From Rhizophagus irregularis (Eukaryota > Glomeromycota > Glomeromycetes > Glomerales > Glomeraceae), in NCBI RefSeq assembly GCF_026210795.1, contig NC_089430.1, positions 4,464,001-4,528,000 of the forward strand: a DNA stretch of 64,000 nt, in the 5' to 3' direction. The position numbers and the translations under genes are program-made. Under the pieces are notes generated by a model that was not told the DNA's origin, did no database searches, and saw nothing but the letters and a program-made list of their open reading frames with translations. Positions 36,441-48,362 of this stretch are shown here, piece by piece (position 1 is the first letter of the stretch; each line of letters starts with the position of its first letter).

Positions 36441-38037
36441 TACCATTTATACAAGTGTAACTATTCAGTTTTTCTTTAATTTTAAAAAACACTTATTAAT
36501 AAGTTCAATTTTATTTGATAGAATCCTTACAAATTGATATTTCTTAATCGATAATTAGTGATACAAGTGTGTATAATGATAACTTTATTTAATTGGCTTC
36601 ATTTTTCATTCAAATCCATTATTTGCAATTTTATTTTCTCATATACGGTAAACCATTGAAAACGAAGAATTGTTAGTTAATTACTAAAAAAAATATTATA
36701 CTATGAATTATTTTTATTAAAAAAGTAAATATAATAGTTCTTCTATGAATTGACATGACAATAGACATTTTAATAAAGAAAAATTTTTTTTCCAATGAAT
36801 TTTCAATAAACATTTTAATAGAAAAAAAAAAAATTTTTTTTGAAGAATAGATTTTTTATTACTTATATTTTTTTTCAATGACCTTAGTCAAATAAAGTTA
36901 AGCAATATTTCACAAGATTTTTCGGAATTCTCTAATTAAATTATACCGAGAAATTTTTCTCTCAAAGTCCCAAAGTACAAATTAATTTTGATAAATTAGC
37001 CAAATCCCGATTAGTGGTTTTGTAATAATGTTTTTCTTTTTATGTCATGATTTATAAACTATTATGTAATAAACTAAAAAATACATTTTATTGCCACATG
37101 TTTTGGAAGATTCACATTCAGGTAATAAACTTCAGGAAAAGGTATATTCAGGAAAATTGTATTCAGAAAATGGTCCGATAAGGCCTTCCGATAGACTTGT
37201 AAATAAAAATTGTTAATAGGTTTAAATAATATATTAGACAACAAAATATAAATAAACTTCAATTTTTAATCTCTACATCCTTTACTATATTACGTTAACT
37301 AATAATGTATGTATTATAATAAGAATTTTTACTTTTCTTTTGGATATCCTGAAATAAGTTTTTCTTAAAATGATTTGGCCGTTTTATGAAGTCGAATTTT
37401 GAATAAAATCTTTTAGAGTTGCTAAATCTTAGGTATGGGTCGAAAACATTTTTCTTTCTATTCATTGCAGTAAACAAGTGATTATCTTAAATGATTGAAT
37501 TACCATAATTGGAAATTCAGATATTTGTATATATTCTATTTATTTAGTAAGTTTCGATATTCGTTGCAAATATTTATCTTTTATTTCATTTTAAAACTAG
37601 AGCGAATATAGTAAATGTGATTCTTATTATGATATACTAAGAATTTTATAGACTATTGTATTTTTTTTTCATTTTATCTGGAAATTAATATTCTAAAATG
37701 TCTAAAATTTGAATCTTATTATGGAATATTCTATCATGCAAATATTTTTAAAAATGAGTAGTATATATATATATGACAAATTTTCGCCAAAAAAAATAAA
37801 TAAATAAATAAATAAATAAATACATGAATTTTTAATAAATATATACCTACTGGCTATTACCTACCTACTTATATTTTTATTAAGTTGTACGTGATAATAT
37901 AATATACCAACCAATACCAGAACACTACGTCCCGCATTTCCTCTATAAAATATTAAAACGAAACGAAACCCAGCCAACTAATCTAAAATATTTATAAAAT
38001 TAGTAAAGTCTAAGTCGATTTAAAAGTAAATAGTAAT
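36441..38037. other. intergenic with an AATA microsatellite
   Basis: No gene. A short AAATA/AATA repeat lies at about 37791-37821. Upstream of 38038 the sequence AACGAAACGAAACCCAGCC is noticeably C-richer and may belong to the 5' region of the next gene. Confidence 0.4.
37791..37821. repeat. AATA microsatellite
   Basis: About seven tandem AAAT/AATA units, interrupted only at the edges. Confidence 0.8.
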
Positions 38038-38823
38038 ATGAGTAATTTATGTGAGCAGATTTATAAGGACAAACTTCAAAGTAATCTCTCTATAGATAAA
38101 AAATTGTGTTGTGGTGATGCTGGCTGTTTTAATCACGACACTTGTTATTATCCTTCAATTTTGGTTATGTGTCGCGCGATTATTAATGCAGGTGCCTGTG
38201 AAAGGGGTAGTCAGCCTGATATTAAAGAATGGAATAATACTTTAGCTAGAGAATTTTGCGGTAATGAAAAAAATATAAGCAAACATATTTGTGTTTCAAC
38301 TAATTCCACAATTCATGGTCCTGACTTAGATGGAGAACTTAACTGGATAGTTAATCGAACTAGTAACTTAGGAGACTCTTGTCAATCATGTACTTGCTGT
38401 GATGAACGTAAACAATGTATCAGACTACCTGTGAATTGTGCTCATGCTTGTAATTCGACTACCGTATTGAATAATTGTAAATCCCTCCCTAATCAGCACT
38501 CAAAAACAGGGTTGAGTTGTGATGATTTATTTGGATCAGGAAGTTGTTGACTTTATGATATTAGCACTGGCAAAGAAATTACCGATGATGGCCGTCTAAA
38601 AGCTCCTTTGCTTTATAAATCAGAAGTATGTGACTTTACCGTCCCTAGTAATAATACTAACCCTAATGGTATTGGTACTGATTCTGGTCTTAGTACTTCG
38701 GATAAGATTGGTATTGTTTTTGGTGTCCTTTCGTTCATTGTGGGAGTAATTGGTATAATAAAATGGAAAACAATAAAGAGATGTTTCAGAAATTTCGGAA
38801 ATAGCCGACGACAACAACAATAA
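38038..38823 (+). CDS. Cys-rich single-pass membrane protein with one in-frame UGA
   Basis: One continuous frame of 261 codons broken only by TGA at 38548-38550 (residue 171). Before it lies a Cys-rich, N-glycosylation-rich ectodomain (LCCGDAGCFN, CQSCTCCDERKQC, several NxS/T). After it the same style continues (LYDISTGKEITDDGR, VCDF), then a Gly/Ser linker, a membrane segment (IVFGVLSFIVGVIGII) and a short basic tail ending RRQQQ. The two halves clearly belong to one type I-like protein. No signal peptide follows the ATG, so an upstream exon may be missing. The UGA is followed by C (UGACUU), close to the leaky UGA-CUA context; a Trp-to-stop mutation (TGG to TGA) or assembly error are equally possible. 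Family not recognised. Confidence 0.7.
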
Positions 38824-40750
38824 CCAATAATATCAGACCAGAGAATAATCAATAGTATTCATAACATTGTAATTGTATTTTATTTATTTTATTTCCTATT
38901 TTAACGTTATTTATAAATCTTAAACTTATTTAATTATGATTCTCTCCAGTTTTAGACAATTTTTTCATACATAATTTAATACAAAACTTCTTATTATTTT
39001 TTTTTTACATATAATATAAAAATTTTAGAGACTAGACGTATCACTTTTACAATAAATGACACAGATTTTACGATCTTTAACTTTTTTTTGAGTTGTAATA
39101 CGTTAGAAAATAATAATTGCGTAGCATATGATCCTAATAGACCTAAACCATTAAATAACATTGTTTTCATAGTTCATATTATTAATAGTCTTTTAATTAA
39201 ACAATTTGTAAAAAATAGTTATCATGATTTTCTCATGAGAATTGAATTTATGGATAAGATTAACATAATTTCAATGTTATAAAACGGAAGAAACCGGTGT
39301 AGAATTACATACTTACCGTATTTAAAGAAACGTAATTCCGGTCAACCATCAGGTATTTGGTATAGCTTAGCTATTTTTGGCCGTCAAACGACCATGTGAC
39401 TATATTACTAACATATCTTAATTAATATTTTTTTGCTAATCCCTTTAAAACATAATTTTATTTTGTTTCAAAGTAAATTGAAACTCAAATTGGCGTACAA
39501 ATTTCATTTGTATGTGAATGATCAGTAAATATTACATTGTGCAGTACAATATAATTAACGTGACTATAATAAGCCTTTGTTTTCATTCATTTTTGAACAT
39601 GCCAGAGTTATTCCAGGACCCATTATAGATTCTGGTAAACTAAAATTAAATAAAAGGAATTTTATTAATCCGGGAAGATCGTGTCCAGAAAAAAAAATAG
39701 ATCATCCATGGCGTTTTGTTGAGCGAAATCCGATGGTTAAACTAAATGGGTTCATTTATTCCCTATAATACTGCTTGCTCCTAAAACGGATCAAACGGAT
39801 CAGATGAGATCGGCATGTTTACATTATTTCGGTAATGAATCGGTTGTCAATAAAAAATAACAAACGTGTGACAGTCGATCATAATGATATGTTAATGATA
39901 AAAATGAAGGAATAAATTTTATTACAATTTGGAATAAATTTGACGAAACATTAGTTAAAAATCATGTGTTTATTGTAAAATTACTAAACTTTGACAATCA
40001 GTTAACTTTTTCTTCAGGAGACCACTATATTTTGAATCTTTACGTAATGTACATATAAGTTCGCTGTGTCACACAAATTGATACAAACGCTACTTATAAT
40101 AAAATATTCTAATTTATTATTATGTCGGTTTAACATTCCTTTCTAAGAATTAAATGTTATGATGATTGTCAATGTTTATTAACTGCTTCTCTATGATTGT
40201 GTTTCCTTATAATCTTTAGCTACCGGTTTTAATTTATTATATGGAATGATCTGATAAATTTTAAATTTTACTTTTTACAGGAGATTCTGAATTTAAGATT
40301 GATCATTAATTTTATCTATAACAATGAGGCATTCTTTTTTAATAATTACCTATCATGAATCGCAACATAATATTTTTTTAAAACCAATTACTTATAATGA
40401 ATCGCCACATAATACGTGAAACAAATTTTGCAGACCTCTAGCTATAAATATAAAAAAATTAGCCACCAAGAGGCATAACTTCATATGCACATTTAATATG
40501 AAAGCTATATCTCGTGATCGGTAGATCACAATAAACGCTTAATTTTGTCCACTAAAATCGGTAACATAAATTAAGCGAAAACTCGGTTAAATTCGGTAAT
40601 TTATTCCTCAATGATGAGGAATGGAAACTTATGATAATAATAAATACAGTCATCATTTTTCAAGTTCTGGCTGTATCACAACTGAAAGAAGACAATAATG
40701 ATAACAGATAATAAATTATTAATTATGATTTCTCGATTATCAAAATTATT
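38824..40750. other. intergenic with possible gene fragments
   Basis: Open stretches at about 39090-39170 (CNTLENNNCVAYDPNRPKP) and 39590-39765 (VIPGPIIDSGKLKLN, HPWRFVERNPMVKLNG) have coding-like composition on the plus strand, but no splice context or family. Possibly remnants related to the gene at 38038 or to the P450 relic. Otherwise nothing. Confidence 0.3.
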
Positions 40751-40756
40751 CAATAA

Positions 40757-41620
40757 TTTTGATTGGTATCGTACTAGTAATTTGTGTGGCAGAGTATTAT
40801 TACAAATATTTTACTCGTGTCAATGGTCTCTTTCCCATTGAAAATTTGCCTCAATTAATTTGACATCGTGGAAATTTCAAAAAAAAATTTCGAAAGAATT
40901 CATATGGTGACATAATTGAAATCCAATTGACTACTATATTTATAAATAGAATTGAATATAATGAAAAGATTTTAACAGCTTCAACAAAATATTTATATGT
41001 TAAGAAAGTTTGCTGATTCATATACTAACGGATATCAAAGATTTAGGAGTTTCGGAAAGGGAATAGTATTAAATCAAGATTTTCATGTCATTGCTTACGT
41101 GTTTTATCATAGCTAATCATGAACTTTTCAACGAAAAGTTATTGGGGTAAATTATATCTTAACAAAGGTAAATAAAAAAATGTGATTCCTCTGCATAGTT
41201 TAATCAATTTACTAATTAAATTATTTCAAATTATTAATAATCTTATACAATGACGGAATATTTAATAGTTCATTGATGATGAAAAAGCAGAACGCCAGAA
41301 GCAACAGTCGATGAGACTGTAAAAATAGTTAATGTAACTTATTAACATGTTCATATTTTATCATTTTTCAATTTATTTCTCCTTTCTTACGACATTATGT
41401 CCCATAAATCAGATGTTAATTCAAAACGCAAAATTTCGAATCACTGGACAAGAAATGAAAATACACCACTAGAAAAATCTTTTCCAAATGATATGTTGAT
41501 ATCGGCCATTGCTGTGATAACTCGTGATGGCTAATTAGTGACGAAACTAAAAGACCTATGACTGATACTGAAATTCGTGGCGTTAATATTTGGTAGACTG
41601 ATACAGTTAGTGAAAAATTT
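40757..41620 (+). pseudogene. cytochrome P450 relic
   Basis: Pieces in P450 order on the plus strand: a hydrophobic anchor and hinge (VICVAEYYYKYFTRVN) near 40780, then YTNGYQRFRSFGKGIVL near 41030, then FPNDMLISAIAVIT and PMTDTEIRGVNIW near 41500-41600, the last resembling the stretch just before the oxygen-binding I helix. Stops and frame changes separate the pieces, and no heme-binding FxxGxRxCxG segment is present downstream. The match is to the general style of Glomeromycotina P450s from memory; moderate confidence. Confidence 0.5.
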
Positions 41621-43879
41621 ATAAATCTTTGATTTGGATATTATATTAATAATTTATTTTTGATTACCTTTAAAACATGTTTGTTGAGGATTAAGAAAGA
41701 AAGTTGGTAACAATTGAATTTTGGTTGATATGAAATCTTCCTTAAAATCTAAATCTACTCTTATGACTATTTGCACTGTATAATTAAACCAGGAAATTAA
41801 TATTTTCATATCTTAAATAAATATAATAAAAAAAAAATAAATCTTAATATTTTAATAACAACTAGTATTTTTCTACCGCTTCATTGATTTTTTATTTAAG
41901 ATATATTGATTTAATAAATTTTCAATATTATTCAAAATTAGCTGCAAGGAAGTATTAATTGTAAGGACAAAAACTAAAAAAAAATATTGTATCAAATACA
42001 AAGTATCTAGAATTTTGGTTTTTAGTATTTTATAGTTTAATAATTTTCTTGGAATTTGATTGCTATCGTCAAATTTCGCCTGACAATATGGTGAGTCGGT
42101 CAAAGTTGTTTTAGAATATTATATTGCTAGTATAGCAATCATGAGGGTATTTAAAACTTTGTTGTAACCCAGTTAATGACTAAAGTTTTATTAAAATAAT
42201 AACTAAGTTATTTTATTAAATTTCTATTTATTTATTTTTAGTAAAAGGATAATTTTATTTATCGATAAATATATGACTTCTACGCCAAGAGAAAATTCTT
42301 TAAAAAAAGAAAATTGTAAACCGAATTTGTGGCATTTCTATTATCATCTAAATAAATAAATTACATAATATTTTAATATTGTTATTTTATAATTCACTTA
42401 TATATTATTTTATCAATATATTACAAAGTTTAGTATATTTAGATTTAAAATGTTTAATTTAAATTTATTGATATGAGCAAATAACTGCTTTTTGTATTTA
42501 TTTATATACATGTACGAAAATATACTCTTAAAAATCGGTATGTAATTCAGTTATTCACATCATTCACAGCCATATAAATTTTCTAAGAATTGAATAATTA
42601 TAACAGGAATATTTTTATATGTTCTTTTTTATTAAAGTACCGTATGTCTTTTTTTGCAAAGAATAAAATTTTTTCTTCTTGATTATATATTATAATGTAC
42701 TTTTTTTTCTTCACAAATAGAACGTTGGCAGTTTGTATTATATAAACTTTAGATTTGGCTATTCAGACTTATAAATTTATTTTCTCTATACTGTAAGATA
42801 TTCACTTGTTTCATTTACTTATAATTTAATGGATAGTCTGGATGAATTTGCTTTTATTTGTTTTGTTGATGAACATTTACAATACAATAATATACTGTTT
42901 TTTATTGAAAATATTTATTAATAGGAATTGCAGATTCAAAAGGACTTTTCAGTTAGACTCAAATAGGTTATAATGTGAACTCTAATAAGCGCAAATTATT
43001 AACAACATAATGTACAACATGAGATCAATTGTAATTAAGACTCAGTAATGAGTTTGGCGGTGAACTAAATAAAAACTATTTTATGATAGAACTTCAAGTT
43101 ATCGTACCTTAAGTAAAAAAAGTACATGTGGACGGCGTGGCAATGAATATATTTTATGGGTAGTGTTTGACAATAAAAAGTAGGAAGGAAAGAAAGGCAC
43201 AAAGTTAGTATTTGATATTTTGATAAAAAAAGATGATTTCAATAACATTCCTTGGAGATATTAAGTATTATAAAACAATATAGATACAGTATACTGTATA
43301 ATAGATTATGAAAATCATTATAAAATATGAAGTCGCATAAATGGATCACAAAAATGTTTTTTTTTGTATCCTCTCTTATTAATACTTTTTATAGTAGGAT
43401 TCTTTTGTAATACTTCTAAATTGAATTACGCAATGCTTATTTTTTTTGTTATAAAAGAAAGAAAATTAATTATTTAAGTCAATAAATATTATCAATTATT
43501 ATGAATTTATTTAGTAATTATAATAGATTATTTGACCGGATTTGACGATTGATGATTACTATTCTTTATGACTTAATATTCTCATTCTTATTTTCCGAAT
43601 TGTAATACGTTAACTCTATGTATTTGTATTAAATTTTTATTCATAAAGAAATAAATCATTCATGTTTAATTTAAAATCATTCAAAATAATTTAATTATGC
43701 AATATATAAAATGAATAAATATAATAATATTATTTAAACACACAAATATATGATAAGAAAAATACCCTAATGATAAAGATTGCTATCTTAATAAATAACA
43801 TAATTTTACTATCATTTCTTATTCACAAAATTCTTTTCATGAAAAAAATAAAATTATATAAATTTATTTACACTATACG
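41621..43879. other. intergenic, no gene seen
   Basis: Long A+T-rich stretch. A short minus-strand frame at 41873-42103 is not supported by splice sites or family resemblance. Confidence 0.4.
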
Positions 43880-43881
43880 TA

Positions 43882-43945
43882 CCTGCATCATCGATTTTCA
43901 AGTTGAGAAATATAATTTGTAAGTATTCTGTATAATAAAACAAAC
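43882..43945 (-). pseudogene. stray copy of the penultimate kinase exon
   Basis: On the minus strand ACTTACAAATTATATTTCTC ... AATCGATGATGCAGGTACG matches the small 3' exon of kinases D-F (LQI-ISQLKISDA) with its donor. It lies about 0.6 kb beyond the end of kinase D and so is an extra, orphan exon copy. Confidence 0.5.
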
Positions 43946-44118
43946 TCATTGGGTAGTATATTTGGTTTATATTAAATATTTATATATTCTTAAATTACCT
44001 TATTTTTAAAACTTTTAATCTAAAATATAAATCTTCTTTTATTTATAATAATGTTTTTCTTTGAATTATATCTATAAATTATATAAAAAATCGTCACAAA
44101 ATATGAACTCTACATATA

Positions 44119-44219
44119 TACCCTATAAAAAATTTGGGAAAAGTTCCGATAAATGATCATTTTTTTCCAAAAAAACTCCGATATGTGATCAATTTTTTTA
44201 AAAATTTTTTATAGGGATA
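44119..44219. mobile_element. small palindromic MITE
   Basis: About 100 bp with inverted ends CCCTATAAAAAATTT / AAATTTTTTATAGGG and an internal mirrored TCCGATAAATGATCA / TCCGATATGTGATCA pair in direct order. No coding capacity. Confidence 0.6.
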
Positions 44220-44512
44220 GCCAAGAGACACGAAAACTTAGGTTTTTGTGCTGTTAGTTATTATTTTTCTTTTTGAAAAATGGAAAATTTTATGGAGTAC
44301 TTATTTCCACATAAAATTTAATAAATAAACGATAACATTATAAATTTGAATTACTTTCGCGTTGCATTTACGAGTGCATTGTTCTTGTACGTACAAAAAG
44401 AAAAACATTCATTATAATTAAAGTCTATTGTTATTTGTTGTGCATTAATTTAATTCATTTACTATATTACAAATCAATACAAATTTTAAAGAATTAATAC
44501 AAGAAAATTTGA

Positions 44513-46235
44513 TTATTTGATCGGATTGACTAATTCAGTATCTGCATCACTAATTTTCAATTGTGAAATATTATTAATTTGTAGAGATTCTACTTGATGA
44601 AGTAAAATACGTTAGTATTTTTACAATTAATTTAGTTATTCGCAAATTATTATTTACCTGAAAAATTTTCACTAATTATATTATCATTTCGTTCATCATA
44701 ATAATCATCAGAATTTTTTGGTTCGGGAAGTTTATCAAAATTAAGTAATCTACTTGTATAAACAGCTTCAGAATGTGTTTCATATGTTAATCCTAAATTC
44801 GTTGAAGGTATATGCTAGTTGGTAAACTATCATTAATTTCATCTGCTTCTTTAATTTGTTCTCCTATTTCTGATTTATTTTCATAATATCTCCATTTATC
44901 TAAAATTTCTTTAATTTCATTTACTGTTGGTCGAATTAACGGATTTGCATCTAAGCATTTTTTAATTAAATGTACAATCAATTGTGGTACTTTAATGTTA
45001 AACCTTGGCCTAAGTCCTTGACAAATTTTTATTGATAAATTTATATTATGGCTTACATCATGATATGGAGGTAACCCAGAAATTACTTCATACATAATTA
45101 TACCAAAACTATTAATATCAGAAATTTTAGTATAATTTTGTCCTCTTAAAATTTCAGGGGCAATATAAGGTAAAACACCATATATTTTGTTTTTTGCACT
45201 TTCTGATTCTTTATAATCTGCAGGTTTACATAACCCCATATCAGTTAGGCCGTTCCAACTTGATTATTTGTTTAACGTCCACCACCCCCCTCTATTTTTT
45301 TAAAAATTTGAGATCTAATAAACACTTATTATTAAATACCCCCTCTATTTTTGAAAAAATTTAAAAGCTAATAAACATATAATGATAAATAATCCCTTCT
45401 GAAATTTTCAAATTTTCCTATGTTTATTTATTTAGTTTGTTTAACTTAAGCCCCCCTCCCCCCTTAATTTTTTCAAAAGGCCTGGACGTTAAACAAACAA
45501 TTAGGTTGCAACAGCCTTATAATAGCAATATCAGACATTAATACATTGACAATATGTAAATCTCTATGAGTCAGTTCGTTTTTGTGAATTGTCTGAAGTC
45601 AATTTGCAATATTTAATAAATATTCAATCTTATCATTCCAATTTAATCTACTGTAATTTATATTTAAGTAATTTCGTAAACTTCCATCTTTCGCATATTC
45701 CAAAACCATCATATAATTTTTTGTTTCTGGATCTTGAGTTATTCCATAAGCTATAACAACATATGTTTCATAGCCCATTTTATAGTGTAATTTAATCTAA
45801 ATATACATTTTTTTTAAAAGCACATTAGTAAAAATTACATCTAAATTAAATAATAAATAATTTAGTATACCTCATTGATAAATTCTAGTGTTACATTTTC
45901 TGAATTATTTAAACTTTTCAGTGCTACAAACATATTTGAATTATTTCGTTTCCAATTTTGATTTTCATTATCCCATTTATCAATATATCCATCAATCCAT
46001 TTTGCTCTATACACTTTTCCAAAACCGCCTTTTGCAATATATTCAATATCATAAAATTTATTGTAAGGTATCCACTCTAATACTTCCGACCAATGAGTTG
46101 CTGATAATTGAGTGTCTTGAATAAATTGCTAGTCCAATTTTTAAAATTTTGTTGAAAATGTTTTGCATTACATGCTTTACACCATCCATGAGTCTTTTCT
46201 TGATTACATTCCTCACAATTTCTTGTCCAACCCAT
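44513..46235 (-). pseudogene. CxxC TKL-like kinase, broken (kinase D)
   Basis: Same plan as kinase F but damaged. Exon 1 starts at 46235 (MGWTRNCEECNQEKTHGWCK) and loses 19 nt just after NWTS, shifting frame. Exon 2 is interrupted by a 269-bp MITE at 45248-45516, right beside the DMG motif, and has a further indel near 44812 (frame ends SIYLQRI). DINSFG replaces DIYSFG. At the 3' end the usual last intron is absent: the small exon reads straight through to a different terminus (DADTELVNPIK) with a stop at 44513. Clearly a paralogue of the kinases at 56.6 and 60.6 kb. Confidence 0.85.
45248..45516. mobile_element. PIF/Harbinger-type MITE inside kinase D
   Basis: 269 bp flanked by TTA on both sides (45245-45247 and 45517-45519). 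The terminal repeats begin GGCCGTTCCAAC / GGCTGTTGCAAC and extend, imperfectly, through TTGTTTAACGTCCA. The centre has C-rich tracts (CCACCCCCC, CCCCCCTCCCCCC). Three-base TWA duplications and GG-starting ends are the hallmark of PIF/Harbinger. Paralogues E and F supply the empty site (ATATCAGTTATAATAG). Confidence 0.85.
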
Positions 46236-46464
46236 GGATTGATAAATTATTCAAAAAAAATAAAAATAATAGACTTTATAATAGCAAGATAACGGAATAA
46301 GTCAAAATATCGGAAAGAAAATTATTTAAATATGGAAAAGCTTTATTTATGCATCCAGATTCTGAATTCCAGTATTCGTGTAACAAAAACAAATGTTGTA
46401 CGATTACTGTGTCGAAATATCAAAAAGAAAGTAATTTTTGTTCTAAAATTAAAATGGTATATTC

Positions 46465-47050
46465 TAGGGTTGGATCAGTCCAGTCCGGTTCGGTCCAGTC
46501 CCAAAAAGACCGGTCTTTCAACCTGGACCGGACTGGACCGGGACCGAACCGATTTAAATTCAAGAAATTTGTCCCCATGATTTTAAGACCTCTAAAACAT
46601 TAAAGAACGTTGCGAAACATTTTTTAATATGTAATTTAACAAATAAAAAATGTTTCGCAACGTTTTTTAATTATTTTAATAGAAAACGTTGTGAAAACGT
46701 TTTTTATTAATAAGTTCATAAAAAAAAACATTTTTCGCAAACGTTGTTAATTATTTTAACAAACAACGTTGCGAAAACATTTTTATACGTTTTGCAGCCT
46801 TGTCAGACCATTTTCTGAATACCATTTTCCTGAATATACCTTTCCTGAATCCAATTTTCTGAATGCCTATTTCCAGAAATTGATCATTTCCTGAAACTCT
46901 ATTTTACCGAATGCCAATTGCCCGAATCTTAATTTCTGGAATTATATGAAACATCCAATTTCCCAAATTCTTTTATCCTGAATTATTTTATCCCAAATTC
47001 CAATATCATGAACCCTGATATTCTGAATAGACATTTTACTGAATTTAATA
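46465..47050. repeat. left layered terminal region of the 8.1-kb element
   Basis: Three zones in order: GGTCCAGTCC/GACCGGTC repeats (46475-46560); about six AACGTTGCGAAAAC-type repeats (46600-46800); and about twelve loosely periodic (about 20 bp) CCATTTTCCTGAAT-type repeats (46805-47045). All recur inverted at the right end. Confidence 0.75.
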
Positions 47051-47226
47051 TTATTTTATATAATTTTACATCATAAATTAGAATTATTAATTTCATAAAC
47101 TCAACCTTTATTTTGTTTAGTATACTAATCAATAAATTATATATAATGTATATAAATATAATAATATGTAATAAACTAACTTGTATTAAAACAAATACTT
47201 AAAATAAATAATGTAATCCAAAATCA

Positions 47227-47695
47227 ATGTATATGGATATTTGTATACAAAAGAAGAAAAATATAAACCAAAGATATTATTGGTCTTGTGAGTTCAGAAA
47301 AAAGTATAGCTGCAGTGGAAGAGCCATAACTGACTTAGAGGGTGAGGAACACATATTGATAAGTACTAAAGAACATCATCAGGAATTTTTTCCGTTTAAA
47401 ATCCACATGGAAATCCACATTAAATACTGTGGAAATATGTGGAAATCTAAATAGTTCCAGTATTTTCCGAATACCCTGTGATGAAACACGTGGTATTTTC
47501 GGCATAAGTCCATGAAATTCGGTGTGGATCCATGTAGGATATTGGGAATGTGTGGAATTCCACGTATTTCTGAGCAAACCCACGTGGAATTACATGGACC
47601 GACCCACCTAAAAACTTCCTGATGATAGTCATGCACCTAAAGCTAACAGAGTTGATGTAGTCAAAACACTTGATATAATAAAGGAATATTTTTAA
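47227..47695 (+). pseudogene. FLYWCH-type zinc-finger fragment split by a MITE
   Basis: The first part (47227-47379) reads QRYYWSCEFRKKYSCSGRAI then STKEHH. The rest (from 47622) reads SHAPKANRVDVVKTLDIIKE and stops at 47695. W-x-C...C-x-GRA...H-x-H is the FLYWCH zinc-binding pattern, a DNA-binding module often attached to transposases. It precedes the DDE gene on the same strand and may be its 5' exon or a separate accessory protein. A 242-bp miniature element interrupts it. Confidence 0.6.
47380..47621. mobile_element. MITE with CAGGAA ends inside the FLYWCH fragment
   Basis: 242 bp, ends CAGGAATTTTT / AAAACTTCCTG in inverted orientation, with a mirrored CATCAT/ATGATG at the borders. The interior has repeated TCCAC/GTGGA palindromes (ATCCACATGGAAATCCAC). 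The target duplication is not clear; two bases (AT) at most. Removing it restores the EHH...SHAP reading. Confidence 0.65.
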
Positions 47696-47864
47696 TGCTT
47701 TCTATTGCAACAAATTGATGTGTGGAAATTTTAACTATACTAGATAATTATTCATAGTATGTAAAAGTAATAAATTAGTGTAAAATTTTGTGTTTTTATA
47801 TAGATAAAGTTGTTCATTTAGTAATTTTTCTATTCATAATGCGAAATTAATAAATGTTTAGTAT

Positions 47865-47898
47865 GGCAATATAAAGTTAAAAAATTGGTTCTCATATC
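47865..47898. repeat. inner inverted repeat, left
   Basis: 34 bp starting GGCAATATAAAG and ending GGTTCTCATATC, matched in inverted orientation at 53707-53740 with only a few mismatches. The pair brackets the transposase gene closely. It may be the true ends of an inner element nested in the 8.1-kb one, or an inner layer of its terminal repeats. Confidence 0.7.
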
Positions 47899-48362
47899 AA
47901 AATTTGCTTTGATTTAACCTGGCCGCACGGCTTTTTATTTTTTTTTAGAAAAAAATTTTTTTTTTCATCCGATCATGTAATACGGAAGATTTCATATGTA
48001 AACATTTATATTAATATAGTTAATTTAATAAAAAGTCATAGACAGATTTATATATCAAGTTAATTACAAGTTTATTTTTCATGTTACTAACAGTTTATAG
48101 TTAAATATTATTAATCGGTATGGACTTGGCGTGGGAAATTATTTTATAAAATATTATATAAGGACGAAGAAATTTTTTGTGAAAATTTTTAAATTGAATT
48201 TAACATTATAAAGCAATATGTCTCTCACGTATATTTATTATTATATTAGAAAATTGACAATCGGCTTTCCTTTTTTTACTGCACCACTAATAAAATTTGC
48301 ACATCATGTATTTAAAATTAACGCGTTAAGAACACACACTTCAATCTTTTACAAACTTTTTC

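Noticed and set aside
38548-38550. Selenocysteine reading of the UGA
   Set aside because: No SECIS-like hairpin was recognised by eye, and a Trp codon one base away is the simpler explanation; left only as an alternative.
46332-46603. Overlapping plus-strand frames across the left end of the 8.1-kb element
   Set aside because: They straddle the transposon border and its G+C-rich terminal repeats; no splice or family support.
47335-47636. Three overlapping minus-strand frames rich in His, Trp and Cys
   Set aside because: They arise from TCCAC/GTGGA palindromes of the MITE at 47380-47621 and are antisense to the FLYWCH fragment.
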